From NCBI GenBank assembly GCA_000697665.1, contig KL197711.1:306545-370544 (forward strand): DNA of 64,000 nucleotides. Direction: 5' to 3'. The stretch comes from Jaapia argillacea MUCL 33604 (lineage: Eukaryota; Basidiomycota; Agaricomycetes; Jaapiales; Jaapiaceae). The notes under the pieces are model-generated. The model had not been told where the DNA came from. It saw only the letters and a list, made by a program, of their open reading frames with translations, and did no database searches. Both the position numbers and the translations under genes were made by a program. This document shows, in pieces, positions 10,415-22,359 of this stretch (position 1 is its first letter; the number at the start of each line of letters is the position of its first letter).

Positions 10415-13400
10415 CTAAACGTACTTGTCAGAGAGAGTAGGTTCGATGAAAAGTTCGTCTTCTTTTGCTATCCAACCAACGGTGAAATCTAGCTTTTCTG
10501 GGGCGTAGACAAATTTGAGCATCTGTATCATCTCTTCTGAATCGGGAGTGAGGGACCTGAAATTGGCGATGTCGCTGGTGGGTAGTAGCTTATTGGAGGG
10601 GATAACTGATACCTGGGTAGGTAGGACGTCAAGAGCAACGAGATACATCAATGGAAATCTCTTGGCGTTATCCTGTTGAAGTGCGAGCGATAAGGTCGGC
10701 GGAAAGTTAGAAGCCAGAGGGGGACATACCTTCCAATATTGCATGATGTTGAAATCGTCGAGATCTTCTTGAGAGTCGAGGACACCCTCCGCGATGTACC
10801 GCCGAAGCTCATTGTCAATCGCCGCCTTTTCCTTTTCAGCTTCTTTTTTCTTGGAATCTCCGCTATCAGATGATTCCGATGGGGAAGTAGCAGACACCGA
10901 ACCAGCAGTAGGTTGGGAGGGCCGCGAAGACGAGCTGCTGCCCCTGCGATCCGATGATAGCTGCATCAAACGTTCCATGGCAGATAAAGATTTGGTGGCA
11001 CTCTTAGTTGGCTGAGGCAAGGGAGTGGCTGAAGCGTCACCCTGGCCTGTTGGAGTTACGGAATGCAGCTTTTGATAATGCTCAAGCATCTGCAGAGCGT
11101 GTCATGAAAAACCAACAAGCTAGTCAGCAGGATAAAGACTCACTGCATCGAACATCCACTGCCTAGCCTGATCCCGTTGTTCGGGAGTCCAGTTATCTTC
11201 AGCCCACTTGAACTTCGCCGTCGGATTGATGGCTACGGTAATGTTAGCACAAGTTTGATGAAAGCTAACTTTGATCACAGACCCATAGCGAGTGCGTATG
11301 TTCGATTACTCCGAGCTTTACCAAAGTACTCATTCAATTTTGCAAGGGTCACAGAGACGCCATGAGCTATTTCCGGGATCGTGTCCTGTATGCGGCGAAG
11401 GAATACGAGAAGCTGCTCATACAAGGGAACTGCCGTCGTCAAAAGGGGAAGTCTCTCTTCTCCAACGATATCGTGGACGGTGAAAGGAACACGAAGGAAT
11501 TCCTTGATGTCGTTGAGAACCTGGATGTCTGCATCATCGAGGGCAAGTTCTGCAACGTCGCCTTGGGTGGTTTCCTTCAAGAATCGTTCAATGCCCTGCT
11601 TATACGTATGAGGAACGGGAAAGGAGAAATAAGACCAACACTGACAGGGTAAAGCGCTAAAGCACGCTCAATCATAACATACGTAGAAGACCAGCGGCCG
11701 TCATCGTGCAACAACTCTCGCGAGCGCATCACACCGTCGACAGCCTCATCAGCGTCAAGTTCATTGGCAGATATATCTTCCTCCGTGATGAGAAGTCGCA
11801 ACTGTTGGCGTCGCTCAGCAGAGTCACGAGCTGCTGATACAATACCGCGGATGCAAGAAACTGGATCGTTTTCGAGTGCTTCCGTGTATTCTTTGTTGGC
11901 GATAAGAGTTGGATTATACAGTGGCACCTCGGAGGCGGAGGCTTTGTCAATCTTGGAAGAAGACGTTGGTGCCAGTACGTGTAATCCAGCTTCTACGGCG
12001 TCGTGAATAGCAGGAGGGAGGTTTCTGCAGTTGTCAATGTCAATATGGTATCACAGTGTGATGCGTAAGCTCCAATTACCTTGAAAAGGAAAAGGTAGGA
12101 TTGAACGAGATGCCCTCTTGGGCGAACAGCTTCCCTAGCTCCTCTGGCAGTCGACCATCCAGCAGATTATCGGCTACAGTGATAGCACCAACCTGATATC
12201 CCATCAGAACGGGACAGACGAAGATATACAGGGATTGCACCATACTTTGGAAAGTACGTCGTAGGATTTCAACGCATCAAATATCACCAGCGCTTGCTGA
12301 GCAGCCCTGCTAGTCTCGTCTTGTTCAGCGCGATGCCGCGGTAACCGGCGAATAGCAACAAGCCTCGATTGAACGGACAGGGTGTCGTTTTCATTGAGGG
12401 AACAATAATGGGCGGTCACCACAACACGAGGACAGGGTTCAGCCTGAATGTCAATTGTGAAGGAAATGCGACCAGATGCGTTCTGTTTGACCACAATCTC
12501 CGTCAGCGAAAGATGCGTGTATGTGAAGATGAACATACTTTGAAATCTTCGCTGATCCGGGTCCTTTCCGCCATGAAACGATCGGCAATGAGCTGACAGA
12601 TCTTAGCGTGGTTGGGAAACTTAGTCTCGTCGATGAACTTCCCCGCGCTGAAGAGAAGAAGGTCACGAAAATACGAGCTGTCCACCACATCTAAAGGCTA
12701 ATACACAGACCGGTCATCTATGAGATATACCAAGAACTGGAGTGATGAAAACTCACCAGCCCTGAAGTTACAATGAACCGAACCAGCCTATCATAGAATG
12801 GCTCCATAGGGATGGTATTCCTTGGGCGTCCGCGCGGCTTGGTAGTTGTAGACGCAACTACAGGCGTAGGTGTCTTAGCCTTGTCCACCGCACTTGCCGG
12901 GGTAGGATCAACAGGGGGTGGAGTAGGTTCCTTCACATCGGTCATGGGATAGTCCGGGGCCTCTTCGTCTTCCTCAGCGGCATCAGGAACGAGGGAAGAT
13001 CCTTTGAGTTGGAGTGATCTACAAGCATCGTTGTACTCGCTTTGATGTTCGTTATGAAGATGTTTTCGGATAGTCGAACTCATTCCATTCATACACTTCC
13101 AAGTTCTCCATTGGCCCCTAATACAGTGTGAATGATCATTGAGGACATGGAAGCACGACATGTATCTTACCGGGCGGAACACAATTTGCAACCAAGGAAA
13201 GGTGTATTGGGCTTTCGCTCCAATAACGTCTCAGTCTCAGGTTCCTTCCAATTTTCTGGCTTCTCCCTAGTTTCGAGGCCACGCATAAAGTACCAAACGT
13301 CGGTCGCTACAGCATTTGAGGCATAGACTGACCTATCTCGACGGTGCTGATAATGAGTTCCAGAAGGGGGAGTAGGAGGTACTGGAGAGTACATCGCTGG

Positions 13401-14675
13401 CGATGGAGGTGGCGGTGGCATGGGAACTGCCTGGAGAAGGTGGGGAAGAGGAGGTCCGCTAGGCCCAGGGATTGGACCACGAGTGCTCGGATAGTGGGGG
13501 GTTCGAGGAGGAGGGTTCCAAACCTTGAGACCTTCGGCGGAGCAAATCCTATCATACTCTGCGCGGTGTTGCTTATGAAGATGAATACGGATGGTGGAAG
13601 TCATGCCGTCCATACATTTCCATACGCGCCAATTTTCACTGAGTAAATGGGGAGATAAACTGGAAGTTGTCAAAAATGGGAAAAGAAAATGATAAGCTCA
13701 CACGCAGAGTTTGCATCCGAGGAAAGGGGTATCTGGTTTTCGGGTGAGCACCGGTTCGTCTTGGGGAGGTTCCCAATTCGGCGGTCTTTCTCGTACAGTA
13801 AGGGGTCTGAGGAAACGCCAGACATCAGTGGCGGTACCCTTTTTAATGGGTTCTGCGAGGCCAGAACTGGCGGGAGGTACAGGAGGAGGGGGGAGTTGCA
13901 TGTGCGGGGGATGAGGAGGACCAACCGGTTGGTAGGCGAATCCCGGTGGATAGGGAGTAGCATATGCATACGGAGGAGGAGCTATGGGAGGAGCCAGAGG
14001 TCCTGAACTAGAAGCCGTGGGGGAGCCCGCGTATTTCAGATTTTCTTCCCTACAGATCCTCTCATACTCTACCGCGTGTTCGTTACGCAGGTGATTCCGA
14101 ATGGTGGTTGTCATCCCCACAATGCACTTCCACACCTTCCAGTGTCTGTAGCCGAAGATGATTGGACCACATTAATGGCAAGGGTCAATAAAGGGTAGGA
14201 TGCACACTTACGTGCAAAGCCGGCATCCGACGAAGGGGACGTCTGGCTTGGTGTACTGATTGTCTTCCTCGGTGGGGGGAACCCAACCATCAGGTTTCTC
14301 CCTTACAGTCAAGGGTCGAACGAAACGCCAGACATCCGTTGCCACCTGTTTCGAAAGGTGCGTCCGCCTGGACTTCTGCGAGGACGGTCCTGCTGAAGAG
14401 GGACCATTGTCGTCAGGAACTCCATTGTCTTCGAGTGAAGCTGCTCCAGTGTCATCTTCATCTGCTTCACTCGATTCTGAGCCCGCACGCGAACGCTTCG
14501 AAGGACCTTGTCCGGAGTCGTCGTCTCCTGATCGCTTTTGACCCACCTCTGGAACAACTGGTGGTGGTCCGTGCACCCAAGGTTCACCAGGTGGCACCGC
14601 AGCTGGCTGATAATAATATGGATGATGAGGGTAGCCGCTCGGGGGATAATAATATTGCTGTCTGTTCTCTGCCAT
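10415..14675 (-). CDS. hAT-transposase-derived protein with three BED-type zinc fingers and AT-hook
   Basis: About twelve exons join into one open frame of roughly 1,200 residues. The N-terminus is Tyr/Pro-rich (MAENRQQYYYPPSGY), then acidic. Three tandem units follow, each with ATDVW-F-RPL-RE+P, a CxxC pair (GCRLC, GCKLC, GCKLC) and, after an intron, WKxWKC-GMT-TIR-HL-xEH: BED-like C2H2 fingers. An AT-hook (KPRGRPRN) precedes the hAT core: TIDIQAEP, VADNLL, DDGRWSSTYVMIERAL, and a C-terminal segment IAEGVLDSQEDLDDFNIMQY. The conserved C-terminal hAT dimerisation signature (SxERVFS) is replaced by VIPSNKLLPTSD. The family normally cuts and pastes DNA in the nucleus. The intact spliced frame with altered core motifs suggests a domesticated DNA-binding host gene, although an old autonomous copy cannot be excluded. 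No terminal inverted repeats were seen. The start ATG at 14675 is the first in frame. Confidence 0.85.
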
Positions 14676-15306
14676 GCAAGGCTGAGCGTTGTTGCTTCGG
14701 GGGTTGAAGAGTGCAGCGTAGTGAAGCAAAGATATTCGGAAGGATACGCTGTGGAGACTTGCCGAGGTTCCATCCGGTTTTTCTCACGAATTCCCACCCA
14801 ACTTTTCCCAACCAGCTTTCCACCGATTTATTTCCATCCTGGCGTCTTCTGGGGCTCACCGTTTTTGTGAAGTCCTTGGTTATTGCCTACTCCGATTTAC
14901 TAAGAAAAGTTTTCCGAGTTGTTGAGGATGACTTCGCTGCGTTTGCTGTTATTCGGGACTTGCAGTGGACTTGCTATTCGGCATTGTGACGAACTCTGTT
15001 ACGTTGAAAGTGACACTGACAACCACTGCGATGGCCACGGCGACGAAAGCAACTTCCGTTCTGTCATCATTTCACTGAAGTTACCGCTGTGATCGCAGTT
15101 GAAGAACTTATCGTAACCTTCTGATCCCCGAGGCGCAGCCCTTCCCACCGCGCAGGCGAAGTATCCGATTCTTTCTCCAGCTTATAAGTAAGTGGTCACC
15201 GTCTGTCGACAAGATCCTGAGGACGAGGTAGAGTCTGAACGACGTGTCCAATCGTCATCACTGCTATATGAGGTACAATCTCATTGATCGTGCAGACTAC
15301 GCAGGC
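14676..15306. other. Divergent intergenic region, hAT-derived gene / secreted-protein candidate
   Basis: About 0.6 kb between two divergently transcribed genes, so it should hold both promoters. It is not strongly biased in composition. No further gene is supported; short frames have no domain. Confidence 0.5.
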
Positions 15307-15954
15307 ATGTCGAGCCTTCGCTTCTTGGTATTTATTGCCTTTGCCTTTTCCATCCTCCCGTCTTGCATCAGTACCACAAATGCCACAAATTCCCCAGTTT
15401 GCCCCGGCCTTATCCCTAGGTGTCAGGGTTGGCACTCGCGTGCCGTACCCTATCCATCCAAATCTACATTCACACCGACACTACAATCCCTCTCGTTCAT
15501 GGTCAGGTCTTGCAGTATGGCAGACGCAGACGGTCTCGTTCTCGCCCTATTCGAGCCCAACATCGCTGTCGCGAAAACGGGCCATCTACTTCTCCTACAA
15601 CCAGAAGACTTCAACTGCCTCACAAACCTCGCGAGTATCACCAGTCGCAAGTACAAGGGTAGCTGGGATGTGAAAACCGACGTTTCCTGCCAATCCACCG
15701 ACTTGCTGTGCGTCCCAGTTCGGGACTCAAATCCATCCCATCGATTCGTGGTGACCAGCGTGAGCGCTTATATTCCAGGAGATCAATCGCGAGAACTCGA
15801 GGAACCAGAGCAAGGGTTCTATGAGTTGCCAGACACTGTCGCAGCTTTCTTCGACGCCGTACACGAGACCTACTGGTGTTTCCCACTTCAGTCCTACGAC
15901 CAGCGGATGATCGCGAGGGTTAAAGCAGTGATTGGAGACCTTCTCGCATTATAA
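15307..15954 (+). CDS. Putative secreted cysteine-containing protein
   Basis: A single-exon frame of 215 residues from ATG 15307. The start was chosen because MSSLRFLVFIAFAFSILPS is a good signal peptide, while in-frame upstream codons add only a polar leader. The mature part has about seven cysteines (PVCPG, PRCQG, RSCSM, FNCL, VSCQ, LLCV, WCF) and no repeated pattern. No family was recognised. A fungal secreted protein, possibly acting at the cell surface or on a host or substrate, is the best guess. Confidence is moderate because the gene lacks an intron and there is no similarity support. Confidence 0.45.
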   Translation: MSSLRFLVFIAFAFSILPSCISTTNATNSPVCPGLIPRCQGWHSRAVPYPSKSTFTPTLQSLSFMVRSCSMADADGLVLALFEPNIAVAKTGHLLLLQPEDFNCLTNLASITSRKYKGSWDVKTDVSCQSTDLLCVPVRDSNPSHRFVVTSVSAYIPGDQSRELEEPEQGFYELPDTVAAFFDAVHETYWCFPLQSYDQRMIARVKAVIGDLLAL

Positions 15955-16615
15955 TGGTGAACAGACTATTCTATTGTTGCGTCCGTTTCTCCTTTGCCAG
16001 ATGGTCTCACTAACACTCCTGTATGTGTAATATATTAGTATCTCCTGGAGACGATGCCTTTTACGCGAAGTCTACGATTATATGGAAAGCCGCTATGTGC
16101 AGCTCATTAACGCCGAGCCCTCGAAGCAGTGGGGAATGTAGCAACAGACTATTCACCGCAGACAGTTATATTATTTTTGGTGCCATCTTGCTCAGGAGAC
16201 CATGATTCAGAATCCGAATCATCGCTCCCTTCCTCCTCCCTTCATCGTCGTCACAAGAGATCTACGAGAAACGACCCCAGTTCATCCACCAAACAGCACA
16301 GGTGCATACGGCGTCTCAGTTCAACCAAAACACCAGTAGGCTATCCAGTCCGAAGAAGGTAACATTACTTATTCACAACATCAGATGTACAGTCGAACAC
16401 ATCGCAGACGAACACACCCGTCTCCCTCAGAGTAACAATCATTAGTGCAGGGTTATCTTTTATTCCATCGTACTCTATCATAAAACAACAAAGAGGATGA
16501 CGAACAACAGCCGACTCAAGTTGACCACCTGTGATCCGACCATCGTGTCTCCCTACAAAGCCATGAGGATCCAAAGAGCGGGGATACGAACGGACAAAAC
16601 TTACCATCTCTTCGC
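15955..16615. other. Convergent intergenic region
   Basis: About 0.66 kb between two convergent 3' ends (secreted-protein candidate and MPP-beta). No gene was recognised; it should hold both 3' untranslated regions. Short frames on both strands lack domains. Confidence 0.5.
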
Positions 16616-18201
16616 TTAGTATATCAGAGAGGACATATCTGCACGTAAACGGTTGTAGTCCAAGAGACCCTCAACGCTTCCCAAAGCAGCAACAGCGATC
16701 TAAAAAAAACCAATCTCAGTCAGAGTATCAGGCAAAGTCAATACGATCCACTCACATCCTTGTCCCAAAGGTATTTCTGGGCAACCCGTTGAATCTCGGC
16801 GGGTGTGACAGCATCAACAGCGTTCTCAATCTGCTTAGGTGTCATCCTCCTGCCGCTAGTGACCAACTGCCTCCCAATATCCTCCGCAACAGCAGTCGTA
16901 CCATCCAAGCTCAAAAGCAAGCTGGCCCTGAGTTGACTCTTGGCCCTCTCAACCTCAATATCGGTGGGAGCAGTCGACATCCTTGTCCACTCTTTAAGGG
17001 TGAAGTGAACGAGATCATCGAGGTTCATGAGGTTCTCTGAGACGAGGTAGATACCCCACAGACCGGTATCGGAGTAGGAAGTCGAGAAGGACATGTAGGA
17101 GTTGGCGAGGTTGTGCTTCGAGATGATGTGGGAGAGTTTGGAGGAGAGGAGGGGTGAAGCGCCGAGTGAACGATCCCAGTTACCGAAGATGGATTGCATC
17201 ACGAGCATGGGGAAGTAATCTGGCGAGCTCCAGCTAACACCCTCGACGGCAATGGCAATATGAGCGGTTGGCATCTCATCATTTCGGATTCGGACCTCAG
17301 AGCCGTAGAACTTGGTGCGGGGGTGTGCGGCACGACCAAGAGGGATGGGCTTGGCGGACACGGGGAGGGTGGAGAAGTGCTGCTCTGCGAGCTTGACAAG
17401 TTCGGCGTGATCAACGCCACCAGTACCGACGAGGACCATACGGTCAGCAGTGTAGTTGGTCTTGATGTAGCTAGACAGGTCATCCTTCTTGATGGAAAGG
17501 ATGTTGGCTTTGGGGCCAAGGATGGTCCTACCGAGGGGTTGGCCTGTATCACAGCGTTAGGAAAGCGCGAAGGAAGACATCAAAAAAAAAAGTACCTTGG
17601 AAAGCAATCGAATGCAGGTGGTCGAAAACTACCTCCTCCAACTGCTTGTCGACCTCCTGCTGCTCCCGAAGAATGACATCTCGCTCCCTCTCAATCGCTG
17701 AGCCCTCAAGCTTTGAATTTTGAAGGATATCGCTGATAATGTCAACAGCTTTAGGGACGTCCTTGCGGAACGACTTGGCGTAGTAAACCGTCTGTTCCCG
17801 AGAGGTATACGCATTCAAGTGAGCACCAAGGTTCTCAACCTCGAGCTCCAGAGCGTGTTGGTTACGACGACCAGTGCCCTTGAAAGCCATATGCTCCAAG
17901 AAGTGCGCGGTTCCGTTCGTCGCGTCGGTTTCTGCCCTGGAACCAGCGTCAATCCAGACACCAACGGTAGCCGTTTGTGCGTGAGGGTGCGCCTCGGTAG
18001 CGACTGTCAGGCCATTGGAAAGAGTGGAAACTTCGGTGAAGGGACTTGGAATGTTCGCAGCAGTTGCGAACGAACGACCCGGTCGCTTGAGAAAAAATTA
18101 AGCGAAAAAATCTTGGAGGGGAAATGGAAAGGACGTACTGCAATGCGACCCGCGCTCCTTAATGAACGTCCCAGCGACGCGGACAACGCACGAGAAGCCA
18201 T
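16616..18201 (-). CDS. MAS1: Mitochondrial processing peptidase beta subunit
   Basis: Four exons encode about 470 residues, the usual length for MPP-beta. The N-terminus [19 protein letters not shown] is an Arg/Ser-rich mitochondrial targeting sequence, spliced to [15 protein letters not shown]. The M16 zinc-protease motif HxxEH appears in [17 protein letters not shown], and the distal Glu region [20 protein letters not shown] is present. The second half carries the inactive-domain strands typical of M16B ([37 protein letters not shown]), ending ADMSSLIY. With the alpha subunit it removes presequences from imported proteins in the matrix. Intact HxxEH argues for MPP-beta rather than the Core1 subunit of complex III. 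The last exon (about 27 codons) begins after the intron following LWDKD. The gene symbol follows yeast usage. Confidence 0.93.
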
Positions 18202-18844
18202 CGAGGTACCTCAGGAATATATTTTGAACGGTGACCAAGGGTGGTTCGGGAATTCACGGTTTACGGACTCTTTTCAGTCTCCGCTTCAATCGAGTGGGAC
18301 TTCAAATTTTCCACCCTGAACACTGAATGGGTGTTCGCGCAGCACAATGTCTAAATCGAAATCAATACTGGCTTCAACCTCTTCTCTGAATAATTCTGAT
18401 ACACACCTATGTCTAACATGATTATATTCCCATGCTCTCAAGGTCATGGCATTCTCGCCTACGCAGTGCCACCACTTTTGGGGATGTTGGAGTTCGGCGG
18501 CTGTTCCAAGGGTCCCTAGTTCCTCAGTCAAGTACTGGTCTAGAAAAGCTGCACACCCACCCCTTTCTCATGTGTTGACCTGAGGCAATCACTGGCAAGA
18601 GCCGAAGTCCCCCACTTCATCCCAACTCGCTGCTGAAGGATTCGTGCTTTCGGGCTTGGGTGGTGCCATAGCACACCAACCGTCACGCTTTCGATTCCTT
18701 TACCATACATACTCAGGTCTCCCAGCGTAACGCAATCGCTTTCTTCCTTCTTTCTGACGCCAACGGATGGCTGACACATCTGAGTTCGTGTCCTACAACA
18801 CGGTTCCCTTGCATCCGCCGTGAACACCTTGTCCTCTTGATGCC
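18202..18844. other. Divergent promoter region, MPP-beta / flavin monooxygenase
   Basis: About 0.64 kb between two divergent start codons. No coding region is supported. It should contain both promoters; no known element was recognised. Confidence 0.5.
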
Positions 18845-20608
18845 ATGTACATCCCAACCAAACTCCTTCAGACCATTCTGTCTCTTTCGTTCTTTTCCAC
18901 TCCGACACCTCCATGCCTGAGTGTTCCTCCCGATGTCCCACCCAAGTCTATCGCCATTGTCGGCGGTGGGACAGCTGGTTTGGCGGCTTTGAAAGCCTTG
19001 TTAGACCTTCCCGAGGATGTTCGTCAGGACTGGAAAATCGATCTGTTCGAACAGAGGAGGGATGTGGGTGGCATTTGGCTTCCAGATCCAAATCCCCCCT
19101 CACCACCGGAGCTACCTGAGACCCCTCTCTACCCAGCCCTGCGTACCAACACGCCACACCCCACCAGTGAGTCTCGCCATCCCTTTCTCAGTCATATCAA
19201 TATGAATCGACCCATTTGCAGTGACCTACCCACACTTTTGCTTCCCTCCGCTTACCCCTCTGTACCCTTCCCACCAGCACGTCCAAGCCTACCACGCCCA
19301 ATTTGCCCAACATTTCAACCTCACTCCCCACCTCCACCTCCAATACGCCGTCCTTCAAGCCTCCTATTCCTCGTCCTCCCGTTGGACGCTTACGATCTCC
19401 AACAACTTCGCAATTGCGGAGAATAGAACTTACGATCATCTTATCGTCACGTCGGGACATAACCACTATCCATACGAACCTCCATGGGAGGGTAAAGATG
19501 AGTGGCTGAGTCATGGGAATGGTACCAGAGAGATCCTACATTCGCTCTGGTACCGAGAACCAGAACGCTTCAAAGATAGAACTGTCATTGTCGTAGGAGA
19601 TGCAGCAAGCGGTCGAGATATGGCACAACAAATCGTGCCCTTCGCCCACAAGGTCCGCCCAATCCCTGAATTCCCAAATTTCCAACATTCGCGCTAATTC
19701 TTGCATTCACAGTTATACCACTCCTTCGACGACTCTTCCAGGAGAGTTAACCCCCAACCCCCAGTCCCAGGTTCAATCCGCAAACCCCGCATCTCGCACT
19801 TCACACCCACCTCCATAGAATTCACCGACAACACCACCATCCACACCTCCCCTTCAACCCCCATATCCATCCTCCTCGGAACAGGTTACGAACTCCGTAT
19901 CCCTTTCCTCTCCCCTTCCACCCTAACAGTCTCACCCACTATAAACTCATCCACTACATCCCTAACTACAAACCTTCGTTACATCCGACCTTTATATCGT
20001 CATATCCTCTCTTTAGATTCGAGGATGCCAACGAATGCTTTGGCGTTTGTGGGGTTACCTGTTTGGATTGCGAATGCCCCGAGCGATTACGCACAGGGGT
20101 TATTCATAGCACATGCCATCGCTAATCACGGGACGTGGCCTACCCGCCAAGAAATGTATCGCGAACTAGAAGAAGTATGGGAAGCCGATCTTGTGGAGAA
20201 AGGTATAGACCCATTCCACAACGGACAGTAAGTCTCCACCCCCCTTCTCCCCTACCACACTCTCTCACATCATACCCCCCCACCCCCAGCCGCTTCCCAA
20301 CAGAAGGTTCAGCAGAAGACTACCAAGATTCCCTCATAACTTTCCTCCGCTCCACCTCCCCAATCCCCCTCCCACCTACAACTTCAAACCCTTACGTAGA
20401 ATCTTGGCGTCGCCGCGGTCGTGACGCCGCCTTCCTCATGCGTCGAGGTTGGTTGCGAGCTGAAACTCTCGGTATTGAGGAAGAGTTTATAAAGGGTGCG
20501 GTTAATGAGGAGGATTGGGCGAGGGTTATGAAGAGGTTGGAGGAATGGGAGGCTGAGGAGGAAGGGAAGGAGGGGTTTGTTAGTCAGTTTGTCGACCTCC
20601 CTCTGTAA
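18845..20608 (+). CDS. Flavin-containing monooxygenase-like protein with N-terminal signal
   Basis: Four exons (18845-19166, 19222-19652, 19713-20227 and 20290-20608) encode 528 residues. The FAD-binding motif SIAIVGGGTAGLAALKAL is near residue 35, followed by DLFEQRRDVGGIWLPDP. DHLIVTSGHNHYPYEPPW resembles the FMO strand before the NADPH site, and TVIVVGDAASGRDMA is the second dinucleotide-binding motif. PTNALAFVGLPVWIANAP is the typical late FMO segment. The enzyme would use NADPH and O2 to oxygenate a soft nucleophile (N or S); the substrate is unknown. The first ~25 residues are hydrophobic (TKLLQTILSLSFFSTP), which suggests entry to the secretory pathway or membrane anchoring. The C-terminus is rich in charged helices. 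All joins keep frame and match family spacing. Confidence 0.88.
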
Positions 20609-20826
20609 CCTAGTTTTGGTGGCGCTTGATTGATGTGGCTCTGATTTGAACCATCTCGTCGAATGTTTTCTGAAAGTGTGCTGTATCTCTCCAGTCTGCT
20701 TGAGAGAAACGCCATGCCTGAAATCATGATACATAAAAGTAACATATGCGACAAGGACAAGGATAACAAGGAAGCAAGGTATCGCCGGAAAGCAAACGTC
20801 CAATACACTGCAACATAATCAATAGT

Positions 20827-22359
20827 CTACTCTGCAGAAGGAACGCCAGCAGACGACCCCTTGGACCTATACTTGACTATCCAAGGATGTCGACGAACTT
20901 CAACGAGGGGTACTCGATCTTCAGGATTATATTTCAACAACTGCATGATACCGTGAGTGAGGGGACGAGGAAGAATAAAGGACAAGGAAGAGGCTAACCC
21001 GAGTGATCAAGTCCGCTGCTTCAGCCGAGACGCGCGAAGGGATCTTCAAATCAACCTTCGCTATCCGTTTATACGTCGCTACACCCCACTGAAGTCAACA
21101 CCACCTCCCTAACCCAAAGGCAAAACCAAACTCACCCGCATGCCCACTCATCTCCTCAAACGGAGGCGTCCCACACAAAAACTCATAAGTCAAAACCCCA
21201 AGCGCCCAAAGATCAACCTTCTCCGAATGTTCCTTCCCTTCCACCATCTCCGGAGGTAAATAATCCAAAGTACCACATAACGTCGTCCTCCTATTCCCAG
21301 GTGCATGTACACTCCACCCAAAATCTCCAATCTTCAAATCCCCATTAATCCCAAGAAGCAAATTCTCAGGTTTGATATCCCTATGGATAACATGTTTCCC
21401 ATGCAGATAGATCAACGCATCGGCCATCTGGTCGATATACCTACTACTCCTCTTCTCACTGAAACTCCCATGTTTTGAAAGTTGCTTGTACAACTCTCCT
21501 TTACCAGCGAATTCGAGCATTAGGAAGATCCGTTTAGAGTCGTGGAAGTAGCCGTATAGACGGAGGATATGTGGATGGCGAAGGTTTTGTTGGATTTCGA
21601 TTTCGCGACGGATTTGTTTTTCTACTCGAGATTGGACGATTTCGGATTTGTACAGGGTTTTGAGGGCGAGGATGTATTGGGGTAGAGGTTGTTTGGTGCG
21701 GACCATGTAGACTCGACCGAATTTGCCTTTGCCGAGGGGGCGGCCAATGTCGAAATCGGTTAGGTGCCATTCGCGGGTGGGCTGGTATCTGAGTAGAGGT
21801 ATTAATATTCGATATTTGGAAGGGAAGACGATGGGACGGACCGGGAGACGGAGGAATCAAGAGCGAGTTCTTCGGCAGCTTCACCGTATACCTTCTCGCC
21901 TCGTTTCTCTTCGTCACTCTCAAGACCACCGTCATACTTCCCGATATCAAACCCGGTGGGTTTGGTGGGAGAGGGTGGGGACGCAGCTCTGGTTTGTTGC
22001 GCCTGCTTTGAAGTGGTCGGAGCCGTCGCAAGCCTACTCAACGACGAACTTGAAGCATGTCCCTTGATTCCAGCGTTTGCGGTTGTAGAAGTTGCTGAAA
22101 AGGGATGAGGTGCCGCAAATTTCGATAAAAGTTTCGAGACGTTCTGCTGACTTGGCTGTTTCTGGTGTGTAGGTCTCGCAGTTTGCTTGGTGGATGTTGA
22201 GGAAGTTGTTGAGTTTGTTTTTGATGATATTTCGAGGGCGGCGATTTGGCGGGTGACTGCGCCTATGGATGTCATGGCTGTGGTCGTCGTCGCTGTTGGT
22301 GTCGCTGAGGGCGGGACTGGGGGGAACACGCGTGGGGCTGTGGCTGTGGCTTGGTTCAT
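20827..22359 (-). CDS. Aurora-family protein kinase (Ipl1/Ark1 type)
   Basis: Four exons. The first ~180 residues are Ser/Thr/Pro-rich and poorly conserved, as usual for fungal Aurora N-termini. The kinase domain begins [20 protein letters not shown] and has the VAIK-type lysine in ILALKTLYK. The catalytic loop is [15 protein letters not shown] and the activation segment [27 protein letters not shown], diagnostic of Aurora. After the F-helix comes [10 protein letters not shown], spliced to [15 protein letters not shown], then RHPWI near the end. It should be the catalytic subunit of the chromosomal passenger complex, correcting kinetochore attachment and phosphorylating histone H3. The last exon (~45 residues) ends [16 protein letters not shown] lies 29 bases before the start codon. 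The model is firm except for the exact N-terminus. Confidence 0.95.
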
